Source: Epiperipatus broadwayi (lineage: Eukaryota > Onychophora > Udeonychophora > Euonychophora > Peripatidae). From it: 64,000 bases of DNA. Below, in pieces: positions 45,500 to 58,869 of this stretch (position 1 is its first letter; each line of letters opens with the position of its first letter). A model generated the notes under the pieces. The model was not told the DNA's origin, did no database searches, and worked only from the letters and a program-made list of their open reading frames with translations. The translations under genes and the position numbers were made by a program. The stretch spans positions 560,001 through 624,000 of the forward strand of contig JAQFVV010000354.1 of assembly GCA_028023455.1 (NCBI GenBank). Reading direction: 5' to 3'.

Positions 45500-47775
45500 C
45501 ATGTTCTATATACGATTGTATTGTGGTTAGCATATTGGTTTGTATACTTCATGTATAACTCATTTCTTTGGCTGTTTTCCCTTCCCTTTTTTCTTTTCTT
45601 TTTGGCGTTAGAATGGTCGTATTCACTTATCCAGACTCCTTAAAAGGAGTTATAAGTCTTATTTTAAGAATGAAGCGCCAAATCATTAAATAAGATAGAA
45701 ATTTATTTTTTGCAAATTTATAAAAATTAAGAACATGAACTTGTAAATGTGCCTATAGTATAATAAGTGACAATTAGGTGGTTGAAAATGGTCATAAGAT
45801 ATTTTGTTTTGGTCAGTGGCGTAACCATGGTGAAATACATTAAGATAATACACATAAGCACCAGAGCCTTTGGGCCTATTTATTTTAGGTATTTAAAAAT
45901 TATTGCAATTTTGCATTGACCTAAAAATTCTGGTTACACAACATGATTGGATTCAAATATATATATATAACACAAACATGCACACACTTTATAAATAAAT
46001 TCATGAAACGAAAGAAAACAATGAGACTAAAATTTTTAAATTATTTACAAACTCAGTAGATATATTTAAAAACGATAGTTATTTCATTCAGCCAAGAATA
46101 AAATAAAATAAAAAAAGTTTGCAAACGAATTTCCTATCACGTAAATAGTAATCAAACTTTCATTATTTAGGTAACAATAGAAATTGCAATAAATTTTAGC
46201 ATATAGTTTAAAAATAATAATGAACGATGTAAATTCTTTTTGCTGTTTGAGAAATGCATTAAAAATTATTAACAAAGCAAAACAAAATCAATAACATGAG
46301 TCATTTAAATATAAATATCTTATGAATATCGGATTTTTTAAATATATATTTGTTTTTATTTTCTATTGCTTTATAATCGTAGATAATAAAAATCAAAATA
46401 AGAGTTGTTATGGACTGGTCTTAAATTTAACCTCAATAATGGACTTGTCCAAATTTTAACGTTCTCTACATCGGATTATGTATGCGATACCTTTAATTGT
46501 AATAACAGAAATAGAAATGTACAGTCAATGACATAAACAGGCCAAACATATAGCTAAGTCAATAAATACAATTATTCACAATGATATGACACAACTAGCT
46601 ATAAAATGGAGGTACACTTGGGAGAGCATTTAAGTGCAAGACAAGAGTAAGTATCTCATGCTGAGAACAGTAAATCACGATTTGGAATTACTCTGGCAAT
46701 AAAACATACTGCTATCTATTTTCCAGAATGCTATCAGACGCTATTAAATTTGAAGTACAAGTTACTAGAAGACAATGTTATTTTCCACAAGCAAGTCAAA
46801 GATTATTAAAAGTAGTCATAGCAGGTCCTTTAAATTTCTAGTGGATACTGCTAACATATATACATTTGCAACTCCACCAATTGTATCAAGATGGCAAAAT
46901 CTTTTAACTGTTATAAGTATATCATTATTATATTGCTTTTTTTATATCATGTTTATTTACCAACTGAAAAACATTTTCACAGCAAAATGTATAAACACGT
47001 TGAGTTCTAATAAACACATCATGTATAAAACATGCCAGAACTTATATTGCATATGTATTTATTGTTCAATACATTTTTAGAGATTAGGGAATTTTATCCT
47101 AAATTCACTTACATGAAATGATGATATGGCCTGCATATTTATGGCCAAAGTGAGGAAGAAACATTTTAGATGTAGGTTTTTTTCATATATACAATGGATT
47201 ACTTCCCTTAGCAATCATCAGAATGATTTAGTTGGATTAGTGATAGATCAGTTTTGAAAAGATTATCATTGAAATTGCCAACACCAATTCCAAATTTATG
47301 ATTAAGTAATCCAAAAATCCTGGTGATGAAAGCAATTAGTGCATGGTTTTTTCTCCTCGCATTTAAATCTCCTGTGCCATTCAGATTTTGGTAGAGGTAT
47401 GGTGACAGAAATGGAGTTTAAAATCCACGGATTGTGACATAATTCTGTCATTTTACATTATCAAATTATTTTATAAATGGCAACAACAGACTAGCCCATT
47501 TCATCTGAGCCCACTTAGCCATTAATAGCTGAAGACTAATAGGTCATTGTAAAAAAAAACAATACAAGAAAATAAAAAGAAAACAAAGTTAATTTACTAA
47601 AATATATGAATGTAACATATTAATTAATATATTAATTTTGTATTTACATCTTGTATGTATAATATTAAAAAATTAAAGATTTAATGTTATAATTTTTCCA
47701 AAATGGCTATCTGATCATAATGTACCATTTACCCATCTCTAATTTTTGTCACAGTCTCATATTGTGAATGACCAT
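45500..47775. other. AT-rich stretch; one TATA-box-like promoter candidate
   Basis: No gene is recognised. CTAGCTATAAAATGG at about 46597-46611, followed by a transcribed-looking segment and AGAGTAAGTATC (46644-46655, donor-like), resembles an LTR or gene promoter, but no terminal repeats or coding sequence support this. Confidence 0.3.
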
Positions 47776-47779
47776 ATAT

Positions 47780-48480
47780 TAATATTTTAAACCATAAGTG
47801 CAAACAGCTAATTGGTTATTATATGTAAATTACATCAGTACTGTTTTCATGCTTAAACAAACCAATAAAATATTACAGCAATTCATCATCAAGGTAACAT
47901 TACAACTACGATTAAATGGGATCTTACTTAGTTAAATTAGCATGTCTAAGTAAGTTTTCAAATAAAGGTAAAATTTTCTACATTTCAGATGAAAGTTTCA
48001 AGATCTTCTAATCCCTATATACATCTGGGACAGCTAATACAAACAGTCATTTTGCTTTGGTACAGCAAATGGAAACATTAAAACTAGAAATTATATGTAA
48101 TGTTGCAGAAGGCTGTATATAATTATATTATTTACACACAGTGGATATATTTAATTGCAAGTACAAATAGTTAACTGGTTATCATATGTAATTATGTTGG
48201 TACAGACCTGAAAGTTAAAACAAATTTATAAAATATCAACAATATATTGTGAAGGCAACACTACAGTTAGGCAGAAAATGGAAATGTTTTGACAAATACT
48301 TGCATCCCCCCTTGAAGGACTGTCCTGATTAACATATGCATTATTAAAGGAATAACATCAGTAACTTTACACATATTAAAATTTTGAATGACAGGGGTAT
48401 TTTTGATAATTGTTATCTAGCTAATAATTAGGCATTACTCACATGACATTAGGATTTACTTAATTACAAAATAATAATGA
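47780..48480 (-). repeat. Dispersed repeat family F, copy 2, with internal duplication
   Basis: AAGTGCAAACAGCTAATTGG and TTATATGTAAATTAC near 47798 are echoed by CAAGTACAAATAGTTAACTGG and TCATATGTAATTA near 48160. Both are followed by AAAC...AAATA and AGGTAACATTAC / AGGCAACACTAC. Compared with 40885-41240 the orientation is inverted. Confidence 0.45.
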
Positions 48481-48484
48481 ATTT

Positions 48485-49435
48485 TTAATTGTAAAGATTA
48501 GATTTCCTGAATTTATTATCCATCTGGAATCAATTCTATCTTGATCAGTTAACAGGTATTCCAATAGAGGTAACTATATTTAAAGACAGATAAGATATAT
48601 CATACTTCACAAGTCTCTGTATTTATTGTTAAAAGGTTATACTGGCAGGCTTACATTTTTACTCTTCTACATTATACTAAATTTCTCATCAATAATTCTG
48701 CTTTGTAACTAATCATTCTGCATGGGTACATAGAATAATTATTGCTCACATATATTCTGCCATCGGATTTAATTAGGAATACGTTTTGAAAATAACAATT
48801 TATTAAAATACAAACCAAATATATAAACACAGTTATATCCAGATGCTAAATATATATATATTTTAAAAATGAATTACAATGGTGACAATAATATGATAAC
48901 ATATAGAACAAATAACTATAATAAACCACAGTGGTACTTTCATTTAATTTTTTAACTTACTTTAACTGAAAGCCATTTAAATTCAAATTTAGTGTAAGTA
49001 AACATTACCATGTCATATGCCAAAATTCGTGAATTTGAACATAGCATATTATCTATTAATGAAAGATAATCTGTTTCTCTTTATAAAAACTGCCTCATAT
49101 AACCTGATTGTATTTATAAAAAAATATCTCTTTAATTTTTTTTGTATTATGGTTTTCCTCTTAACTAAGAATTTTAATATTTTCCTGATCAAAATTGAAA
49201 GTAAATTTATATTTTTTTCCATGATTAAAGAAAACAAATGGCCCTATTAAATCATTATTTTTATTATTTATATGTTTATATAACAGTTGAAAGACTTGCT
49301 GTGAACAATTTTGTTCAGTATTTTTTAATTAATGCAAATAATTCACTATATATTAATAAATATTAAAGAATAAATATCAAAACAGTTTTTTAAAAAAATA
49401 TATATATGCATTATAACTGTTGGTGAAATATCTAT
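48485..49435. other. AT-rich stretch, nothing recognised
   Basis: Open frames at 49017-49250 (plus) and 49049-49237 (minus) overlap on opposite strands with Lys/Ile/Phe-rich translations and are not treated as genes. Confidence 0.5.
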
Positions 49436-49439
49436 ATTA

Positions 49440-49520
49440 AAATAGATGTGCAAATAGAGATAGAGTGGTGGGTAAATAGATTGAAAAATCTGAGTTCAAA
49501 TTCCTCCATTTAGATATATA
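49440..49520 (+). repeat. tRNA-like segment related to family H
   Basis: GAGATAGAGTGGTGGGTAAA, TTGAAAAATCTGAGTTCAAA and TTCCTCCATTTA correspond to the tRNA-like stretch of the 34.8-34.9 kb unit, including a B-box-like GAGTTCAAATTCC. No hammerhead core is seen nearby, so this is an isolated remnant. Confidence 0.5.
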
Positions 49521-49524
49521 AGAA

Positions 49525-51420
49525 ACAGTATAAACAAATTATATACTGCCTTAAAATTAGAATAGGTGTGTTAAAAGTTTTGTTAAGCATATTTGGAAGT
49601 GAAAAACATTGATATATGTTTATGTCTTAGAAATAGTTGATTGTAAGAGTTTTATTATAAGTTATATATATTCTGAACAATTTTTATTTAAAAAAAATAT
49701 TGTAGCAATTTTTTTTTTCATGCAAAATAAAATTCCATAAATATTATTATCTTATCTTGTTAAATACATTTTATTTATTGAAATACATTCTAAATCGATA
49801 CATATTTATGACAGAATTCTTTGTATAAATAATTAATTAGAAATTTAAAAAATGTTTATATTCTTAAAATCACATTTTGGAAATTGTAACTAACAATAAT
49901 AAATTTATTAGTAATAAAGAAAATGTATGTGGATGTTTATTTTAGTTTACTTTCTTAAAATTTTAAGCTTTATTTTAATAAAGTTTGTTTTGTTTTAGAA
50001 AAGATAATGCAATAATGACATTATTTAATGGGAGGAGAGAAAAGAAAAGGAATTTATTATTTAAAAATATACTTTATTTACTTGTAAAATAATGTATTTT
50101 ATTTTTTTTAAAGATATTTTTGGAATTTTAAATAATTATTACATAAAGATTTTACAATGATTTTGGCAAATACCAAGAACATACAAAACATATTTGAATT
50201 GGAGATTATGAACTTAAGAGACATTCAATGGTTGCTATGGTTATTTTTTTATTTTACTACTTAAATAATGATGCAAAGTGAATATTATATAGGTACCTTC
50301 AATTTCTTGAAGATGTTTGTGGCTTTCTATTTATCTTTTCATCTTATTCTTTTTGGCAAACAAATAATTATGGAGAATAAAAAATTCAATTTTTATCCCA
50401 AGGTACTACAGTTTCACAAAACTATCTACTTATTATCACCATCATGTTGAAACTTCTTCATGGCATTGTTTCTAGGAAAACACATAAATATAACATTACC
50501 AGGCCCACCATGTTATTTGTAAAATAATAATAATAAGAATAATTGTACGAGTTAACATAATTCATTTATTTTTTTTAATAAATTACTGTAATTCTTTTTA
50601 CAATTTCTTTTTGCCTCTGGATATAATAACTACAAGATATTTTTTACACTCAGACATTTTATCATATGGCTTAACATAATTCATTGATTGATTTCCTTAA
50701 TAAATTACTGAAAAAATTATTCAATTAACAATTTTACAATGATAAATTTAAACCTTTAATAAGTGCCTACAAATTTCATCTTAGTCCTGCATTGTAGGGG
50801 GGGATAGTATGCCTTTTTACATCCACAAGAATTAAATCTTATCAATTAACAGACATTATTGCAAATATTCTATTCTAGTAGAATTCCCTGTATACTCCAG
50901 TGGAAAATCCCCCCTCTCCACAAAGTTTAAAAAATCTACTATCATTGTTTGACAGATAACTAACTACATCATGGTGGAAGAAATGAGAATGCTTTAATTC
51001 CTGAACTGTATTTGACTTTTTTTTTGTCATTTTTAATAAAAAAAATTAATCATTATTTATTCCAATAGCTATCTTTGAAATAATATGTGACTAAAATATG
51101 GCAAATAGCATTAATGACACACCTATTAAAAATGTTTAATAATTTTTCAACTCAATTGTTTTTTTTTGTACCATTAAAATGTATTCTTTTTACAATTTCT
51201 TTTTGTCTCTGGATATAACTACAAGAAATTTTGCAGTCAGACATTTTAATTCTCATAGATATTTTCACAAACCATGACTTTTTTCAGTAGATCAGTGAAA
51301 TTGTGGTCTCTTAAATCCTTTCTAATCATATATATCTTACACATTGTGTTTGGAAGTGGCATAATGGGCTTATAATTATTACTTTTTAATACTATGTTAG
51401 GTAAGTTGTACCGTAATTAC
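49525..51420. other. AT-rich stretch with a short direct repeat
   Basis: ATTCTTTTTACAATTTCTTT followed by TTGYCTCTGGATATAA and ACTACAAGA occurs at about 50590-50638 and 51182-51226, with similar flanks (TTAATAAATTACTG, CAGACATTTT). This is a direct repeat about 590 bp apart. No gene is recognised. Confidence 0.5.
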
Positions 51421-51423
51421 TTT

Positions 51424-51602
51424 TGATTGTAGATTGCAAGAGTACTGCAAACTTTAAACCCATTCACCCTGAAATGGTATGGTAGTGAAGTGTTAACATT
51501 AGTAAAAGATAGGATTGTGTGCACTTGCAGAAATTGCAAAAAACTAAGCAAGCTGTTAGCTACAACAGAAAAAAAAGTTGTGGCTATTTGGTTTGACTGT
51601 GA
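51424..51602 (+). CDS. Unidentified coding-like fragment with a CxCxxC motif
   Basis: One frame is open for about 60 codons. It includes NPFTLKWYGSEVLTLVKDRI, VCTCRNCKKLSKLL and TEKKVVAIWFDCDH before TAA at 51608-51610. Its balanced amino-acid composition differs from the Lys/Ile/Phe-rich noise frames around it. There is no start Met and no clear splice site. I do not recognise the family. It may be a transposon-derived zinc-ribbon-like fragment or an exon relic, and chance is possible. Confidence 0.3.
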
Positions 51603-51614
51603 CCACTAAATGGC

Positions 51615-53945
51615 CTATTTATATGTATTGGGATGGGATCAATGCCATTAAGAGATATCAACATTCTAATAGAACAGTACTCATTGATTATTCTTAAAAA
51701 AGTAGTCTCTAAAAATTACAAACAAAATTGAATGTCACTGTTAAAATATTTAAAAAAAAAGCTTCTTTATTAATTTGTTTATAAACATTTTAAATATTAC
51801 AATACTCTCTTGAATAAAGAAAGACAATAGCTATTTTGAGTAATAATATTTGTTGTCTTAAACAGCATTTCTTTATTAGATCAGTCAAAATAAACCTGTT
51901 AATAGATAGATCTTCACCTCAATAAAAATGTACAATTTAAAAATCAACACCACTGCAAAAATACAAAGAAGAAAAGGATTTTAATTTACTGTTTATTCTT
52001 ATAAAAATGTTCATTATTCAACTTATAATATATATATTTAAATATTTTATTTAAAAAAAATATTTAGCTTTTCTCTCTCCCAGATGTTTAAACAAGGAGC
52101 TCAAAGTAAAACGAGGTATATCAATTATTATTATGATGTAAATTTTAATATGTGTGAATGAATGTTTACTTAGTAAATTCGATTGTCTTCAAACTTTATA
52201 TAAGCTATTAATCATATTTATTAATTTTAAGGTATTATAGTTTGTTTTAAAGCTTTTGAGAAATTTATTAAAGGTACAAATATTTATGTTTTAATATATA
52301 TGGTCTTTATATTTGTGGCTTTTATTTAAGATGTATTGTATTGATAAGGAAAGGATCTTTTAGTATTTCCATGGTTATATAGAAATATAGTTATGTTATA
52401 AGTCATTCATAAATAATGAATTATAATAAATGAGTGCTGGCATTATTAAGTTTTCTTGAGGAAAAATATGTAGATGGTTATTTAATTATTTGTTTATTTA
52501 GTTATGAATTTATTTATTCATATATTAATGATACCAGTAACAATATTTGTTTATCTTAATAAACTTGAGAACATATTTTATCATTTATGTTATGACAAAG
52601 TTGTTTGTTTAATTAGATTTAAGCAATCACATATTTATTTTAATTAAAGACAATCTGGTTAATAATATCATTATGTTTATGAAGTAAACACATACTTATG
52701 TGAGACATTATATATTGCACACACAGAGAGAGACACATTTATGGCAACTTAATTTTTTGTTTAGGAAACCAGAATCTAAAGACTATTCACTTATATAAAC
52801 TTATTAATTATAAAACAAATAATAAATTATTTCATTTTTTTAAATAGATGTAAATAAATTTAATTTAAGTTTTTATTCATTAAATTTGACTTTGTATTTT
52901 TTTTATTATTATTTAATATTTAAGTATAAACATATTGTCTACACTGAACTTAATGTAATTTAGAAAGGATGTAGTAAAATTTATATTTATTTGCTTATTA
53001 TGCATTTTGTCGTACACACAGGCATATTTAGAACCTTGGGGTATGGTTTAATTAAGGATATCAAATAGAGATATAATGAAAATAAAGTATTTTAGTTAGC
53101 TATGGAGCCCAAATTAAATTCACAACATACATTAAACATGCCCGTACATTAAGAAGATACACAGAATATTTATATAAAAGGTTTATATATGTGCATGTAA
53201 ATTAAAGAATATTCACATGAGATATAAGTTATGTTTAAGATTTACTTACTAACATTTATTATTTTGGCTAAATTAAAACTCACCCATCACAAACATAATG
53301 ACTATTTATATTAATTAAATGTAGTTTGGATGCAATAATATGTACCCCTTGTCATCCATTGATGATGTTTACAACATAGAATACAGATAAGATTTTGATT
53401 ATATTAATCAATTAATCAATGGCTAGAGTTTAGTGCTTTATTTACATGTATCTGAATCTATTTTTGCCTGAGAGGATAATATAGATAGATATAACTGTAT
53501 TAGCAGAAGCTGATATCAAGAATGATGATGATAGTTATATAATATGCTAATATCAAAATTACATATCACAACAATAATTCCAATAATTTGGATGATCAGT
53601 GACGTATCTGCTCACTATTTATTTAGAGATGACATAGCAAAGATGTATATTTGTTTGGTGCCTTTTGCATTCTATATCTATAACATTATTAGTCACATAT
53701 CATACAGTCACAAAATCATTACTTGAAATATAAAATAACACCCATCATTTATGATTAAGCTATAGAAAAACAGCAATCCACTTTACCCTTTTAAAAAGAT
53801 TTTATTCTTCTAAAAAAATCATAAATATTTTAGACACTGTATTTTAATAAATTAGTAATAAATAGACAATCGATTAAAATAACATCTTTTAAAATCACAC
53901 ATATATTTAACTACTACAGATATAATAAACAATTTGAAAAGTTAT
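51615..53945. other. AT-rich stretch, nothing recognised
   Basis: No gene or repeat is supported. ATGATGATGATAG at 53521-53533 could be an isolated RTE tail, but adjoining sequence shows no coding relic. Confidence 0.45.
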
Positions 53946-53949
53946 AATT

Positions 53950-54350
53950 ATATCATTTAAATAATATTAATCCTTTCACAATTAATTTTTTCCAACCACA
54001 CCCAGTAAAATTTGAGTTAATAGTTCAACGTTTTAATTTTAATGTTTAAAAACTTTAATTTAATAGTTTTAACTTGTATAAATTTAAGTTTACAGATGAC
54101 AAAAGATCTAAAAATCGTATTTGAACTTTCAAATATAAAAAATGTAAAATAAATAATGGAAACAAAGGCTTTACTTTTCCTTGTTGTGATATTGCTATTG
54201 TAAAAAAAAAATGAATGAAATATTTATCAAATAAATTTCAATTTTTAAATATAAACAAAGTATTATAAAGTCATAATAAATCTATAAAATACTTTTCTAA
54301 AATTAAAAATTGCATTTATATTTATCAAGTTATCACAAAAATTTAGAACT
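53950..54350 (+). repeat. Dispersed repeat family E, copy 3
   Basis: Ordered words shared with copies 1 and 2: AGTTCAACGTTTTAATTTTA, AAATTTAAGTTTACAGAT, CGTATTTGAACTTTC, ATTGTAAAAAAAAAATG, AATCTATAAAATAC and GTTATCACAAAAATTTAG. The hairpin inserted into copy 1 is absent here. Confidence 0.55.
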
Positions 54351-54394
54351 ACTACTGTTGACACCATAACAGACAATGGCAATTGTATTAATTC

Positions 54395-54495
54395 AGGAAA
54401 AACTCTCTATACAGTAGTGCCACTCAGTGCAAGCCAGAGTAATCAATGGATGCAAGAAGGTTTGTGCATAAAATTTCTATCTAGTGTCTAGCTGT
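54395..54495 (+). repeat. Single diverged unit of the 129-bp minisatellite with its leader
   Basis: ACTCTCTATACAGTAGTG is followed by AATCAATGGATGCAAGAAGG, TTTGTGCATAAAATTTC and TATCTAGTG. This matches the leader and the array start at 41.76-42.07 kb, but only one partial unit is present. Confidence 0.65.
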
Positions 54496-54499
54496 TTTA

Positions 54500-55865
54500 A
54501 CAGCTTGAGCAAGCATAAGAAATGGTGCTCAGGTAATGTGAACTGCATGAATTGCTGATTCCAGTTATCATTCCTTAAAATTTCTGAACTTGTATTTTAA
54601 AAAATGAAGGATATTTAAAAAAAAATCTATGTGGGAATAAATATATTTTAGTACTTATGTATTAGATCTGCTGTGACCATTCACATTTGTGTTGTTCCAC
54701 CATTAAATTTTTAACCTTGTAATTGCATCAAGTAAATCTTGTGATCTCATCAAATAATCTGTACACTGGAACTTCTGATATTCTTAAGTGATATATTTGT
54801 ACACAAAAATAATAAAAACAACTTAGAACATTAAACTAAAACAAGTGGTTGTGAGTTTGTTTCATCGTAACAATTGAGAAATAACTCTGATTGAAGTGAT
54901 CAAACAAAATGTGGAAGAGAGCTCGGCAATTTTAATTTATTCACATTTCTGGAAAGGGTATAAAACTGAGGAACTATGATCTTCCAGCTTCTTGATTAAT
55001 ATATGGAAGAATTTATGTGGCAGAAATTGCACAAAGATGATCCTTTTGTTTGCATTCTGGACGATATTAAAAAAATCAGCTCTCTACATTGATTTCATTT
55101 TAATAAAAGTTTGATCCCAAAATTTAATATCTTCATTTATATCATCATTAATTCTAAAAATTTAATAAACACTTATCACTAGGTTACATAACCCTTAGTA
55201 TATGAAACTTCTATGAATAAATATAAGAAAAACTCCTAATCTCACATATGAAAAAATATGTACATATAACAGAATATAAAATGTCTACATCCTGATCTAC
55301 CTTTTAAACGTATTTTATAATGAAGTTATAAATCAATTTCTGAAAGAAAATATTAAACAATTATATTAAATATTAAACACTAATATAATACATTAAGTGT
55401 ACATTTATAAATGATTCTTACAAGAATAAATGACAATAAATTTAATTTCTAGCATTCATTGTGTACGATATATGTAGTGTAAGTGACATTTAATTTAAAA
55501 CAACAACAGAGTGTTTTAATGACAAATTATATCTAGTATATTACTATTTTTCCTTCCATTATGAAGACAAAATAAAGGTTTATATATAAAGCATTATTTT
55601 ATTTTTTAATATTTTATATTTAAATTGTTAAATTTTATAAAATGTTACTAACTTTTTAACAGCAATTTATTCACATGAAACTTAACTGACCTTTGAGAGA
55701 AAACAAAAAAAAATAAGTATTCCTTCTTAAACTATATATGCAATAAATTATTTATAATTTTAGATACACTTCGATTTTAAAATTGTAAAGTAAAGATTAA
55801 TGATTTAAAGTTATGTTTTAGTTATAAAAATTAATAACAAAAATTATATATAAGAGCCATATATA
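54500..55865. other. AT-rich stretch, nothing recognised
   Basis: No coding region could be supported between the minisatellite remnant and the polypyrimidine tract. Confidence 0.45.
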
Positions 55866-55872
55866 TATCATC

Positions 55873-56006
55873 ATTTTTTTTTTTTCCCCCCTTACCCCCC
55901 CCCCTCCCCCTTCCCCTCTTCTTCCCACATTTCCCCTTCCTTCCCCACCCTCCTTTCCCATGAATTCTCCCCCCCCTCCCCTTTTCCCCCCCTTTTTTTT
56001 CCCTCC
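55873..56006 (+). repeat. Polypyrimidine (C/T) tract of about 134 bp
   Basis: The plus strand is almost wholly C and T, with long C runs, broken only by a handful of purines (a TTAC near 55891, an ACAT near 55927, and ATGAA near 55960). It is flanked on both sides by TATATATA. The complementary strand is a G/A tract. Such mirror-rich tracts can form triplex (H-DNA) or G-rich structures. They are exceptional against the 70-75% AT background. Confidence 0.9.
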
Positions 56007-56009
56007 TTT

Positions 56010-56385
56010 ATATATATAATCAAAATTACACCAAATTTACAACTCAACCAAACTATCCTAGAAAATAAAATCTAAAACACTACCAATGGTTTCACTGCTA
56101 CAAGCAGACTTCTGAAGTGTATAGAACTACAAAATAACATATTTAAACGAAACTTTTACCCACAATTCCACTTACTTTTCATACACACTTAATATTAAAA
56201 GAATTTTTAAATAAGTTAACTGCTTCAGAATCAAAAATTTTTAATAATAAAGATTTATTTTATTATTTCATAACTTTCAAAGAAGACAAAGGAAATATTT
56301 ACTTTTCTATAAAGGCAAATTAACAATAATATTCAACTGTAATTTATGATTGTATGACAAACATATATTTTATGTTTAACATTAT
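56010..56385. other. AT-rich spacer
   Basis: Nothing recognised except a GACTTCTGAAGTGTATAGAA word near 56109, which faintly resembles the end motif of family G. Confidence 0.35.
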
Positions 56386-56389
56386 AGAT

Positions 56390-56600
56390 TATTTAGTCAA
56401 TTATAAATAAAAACTTAATTCTTTAAAATCTTTATTTAATTTAATTATCTGATGAATTATTAGTTTGCATTTTAGAAACTAAACTAAAACAAATATAATT
56501 TTAAAAGATAAATATATTTTCACTGCTCATCCTGTAATTGACCAATCAAAAGCATGAAACTTTAATTCAATCTGCCAATAGGAATTTTGTACTAAGGAAA
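56390..56600 (+). repeat. Dispersed repeat family G, partial copy D
   Basis: TTTAGAAACTAAACTAAAA, AGATAAATATATTTTCACTG, CTGTAATTGACCAATCAAAA and CTGCCAATAGG match copy A at 8745-8860 in the same order. Only the distal third of the unit is present. Confidence 0.65.
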
Positions 56601-56604
56601 TGTT

Positions 56605-58865
56605 AAGTATGTTCTATAATTTTGTAAAACATTTAGCATTATTCTGAGAAACTATTTTATTACATAAAGTATTGCATATCAAATTTTGAAAGGATAATAA
56701 AGAAAGAATAAAATGTCTGTGATTTCAACATAAACTGATGAAATTATATTAATAAATATGATTGTGTATATTCCTCCAGAATGAAAAAATTCTTGTTGAA
56801 ATAATTTAAAATTTATTTACAAATTTTACTCATTTTTAAAACCATAATCAAATATGATGCTCAGAAAAACAAAAAGGGTTCTTGAGTATCACAAAATTTG
56901 TTGTTATTAATAGTTTCTTTTGTTTGTTTGTTTATTTATATTTTTCTTTGGATAGCATATAATTAAATTAATGTACTTAGATATAGCATAGTTTGTGACT
57001 CCACTGTACTTAAAAAAGTACTTATTACAACAAATTTCATATTATTTAAATAAAAATAAAATATATAAGTTTACAAAAAAATCAAGTCACATGTCACATG
57101 ACCTAATTTAATTCGAAAAGCTTGTTAAGAGCTATTTGCAAGCCCATTATATAACAGATGTATAAATTTAAATATTTCTGTTAACCTTTTAAAAAATTTG
57201 TGTTAAAGTATTTATTTTCCTATTTTTTTCTTCTTGAAACATAAACAATCACACACACATGCCAGATTGCACACTATATATATACTGAAAAAAAATCTAT
57301 ATTTGTAAATATATGAACGGATTAAAACTTCTGCTTGAAAACAAGGTTAAATGAGTAATTAATATAAATTAAGAGTAATCGATTACTGTTTGTTACTTTT
57401 TATAGTAAATAGATTTTAGCGTTTGTTGAAATTAATTTAGAACTATAACTTAAAGATTAATTATTAAAAATAAATGAGATAAACTGAAAATTTAGAACAT
57501 AACAATGGAAACGGCTAGCAACCTAGAAGCTCAATATTATCCTAAACAACAGCAAATGATAAATTACTAATCGAAAAATAACGAAAAAAAATATTAAGAA
57601 AGTGGTAGAATAAAAAGTCTCTATCATTAATTCATGCAATTAAATGAAACAATATTGGGTAGAGAGAAAACGAACATTTACTTTCAGAATTGATAAAATA
57701 CTATTTCCAATTAGTATTAATCATTTACAAAATTATATATATATATATGCATATCATGAAGCTACCTCTCATTGAGCTATGTATATTGTTCAGTCGGAGG
57801 TCAAATTTCTTAAGTTTAAATTCCACATGTAATGATGATGATCGAACATAATCACAAGTTTTGAAGAGCTAGCACTATATTCAAGTATTAGTTGGATTAT
57901 AAAATTTAACAGTGCAAATGTAATTTAAAAACCACTAGGACGTTTGTGGACAATAAATATACACACGTATTTTATTCATATAGGTAGTACAATACTTGCA
58001 TATTGGAACTACTTTTTTTTGTTATTGTGTATATATTTGTGTATTTATATGCTAATAATCTTTTATATTAACTTATATAGTAAGAAACAAATAGAAGAAA
58101 TGGAGTGTTCTCATATGTTGGTAAGTAATGCATTACGGATGAGATTTTTTCTTTTGTGTTGTTGTTGTTATTATTATTATTTTATTATTATCGTTATTAT
58201 TATTATTGTTTGTTATGTTTTTTTATATTTATAATTAGATTTAATAAAATAAGTTTTTGTTATATTTAGTTAATAAATGGTGCTCAATGTCTTTACTCAT
58301 CTCATACCATAGTAAAAATGAATAAGATGTGTATTTATTATAAAATAAACGATTCATCTTATGAATTACAGTAATAGAGCTAGTATATGGGATAATCTGT
58401 AAGGGAACATTGAGTATATCTCTCAATAAAGGTTTTGTAGGGCATCTTTCTTTGAGAGTGGTGCTTAAAGCTCATGGGGTTTTTAAAATGCTTTATAATG
58501 ACTAAGTTGGGCCAACCTTGGTAGAGATGGTGATCCAAATAAAGTGATAAGGAAATACAACTAATGACTAACAGCTTAATCTCCCTTTCAACATTATAAT
58601 TAGTGAAATTAGTTATTTTCCTCTGCCTGATTTTTTATTTGAGTGACAGGATTTGAAATCGGTAGTGATGGATAAGGTAGTTCACATTGCAGTAAATATA
58701 ATTCTTTATCCAGTGCTGACAAATGTAAATATTCCTGGCTAGTTTCTAATTTATGAAATTCCTCAGTACAGCAGTTATAGAATTTTTTTGAACAAAGCAT
58801 TTGAATCTTTCAAATATAATGCAACTTTCTTCCAGTATCTATAATAATGCAGTATCAATATTAAT
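56605..58865. other. AT-rich stretch with a weak tRNA-like segment
   Basis: No gene is supported. At 57770-57835, CTCATTGAGCTATG and TTAAGTTTAAATTCC could be a decayed A-box/B-box pair of a tRNA-derived repeat. A TTA/TTG-rich microsatellite lies at about 58155-58215 and inflates a low-complexity open frame. Confidence 0.35.
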
Positions 58866-58869
58866 ATTT

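Noticed and set aside
46597-46655. LTR promoter with TATA box and splice donor
   Set aside because: Suggestive words only; no second LTR, primer-binding site or gag/pol sequence found.
58609-58800. 63-codon minus-strand open frame
   Set aside because: Composition is unremarkable and no family is recognised; it lies just upstream of the RTE copy without a link to it.
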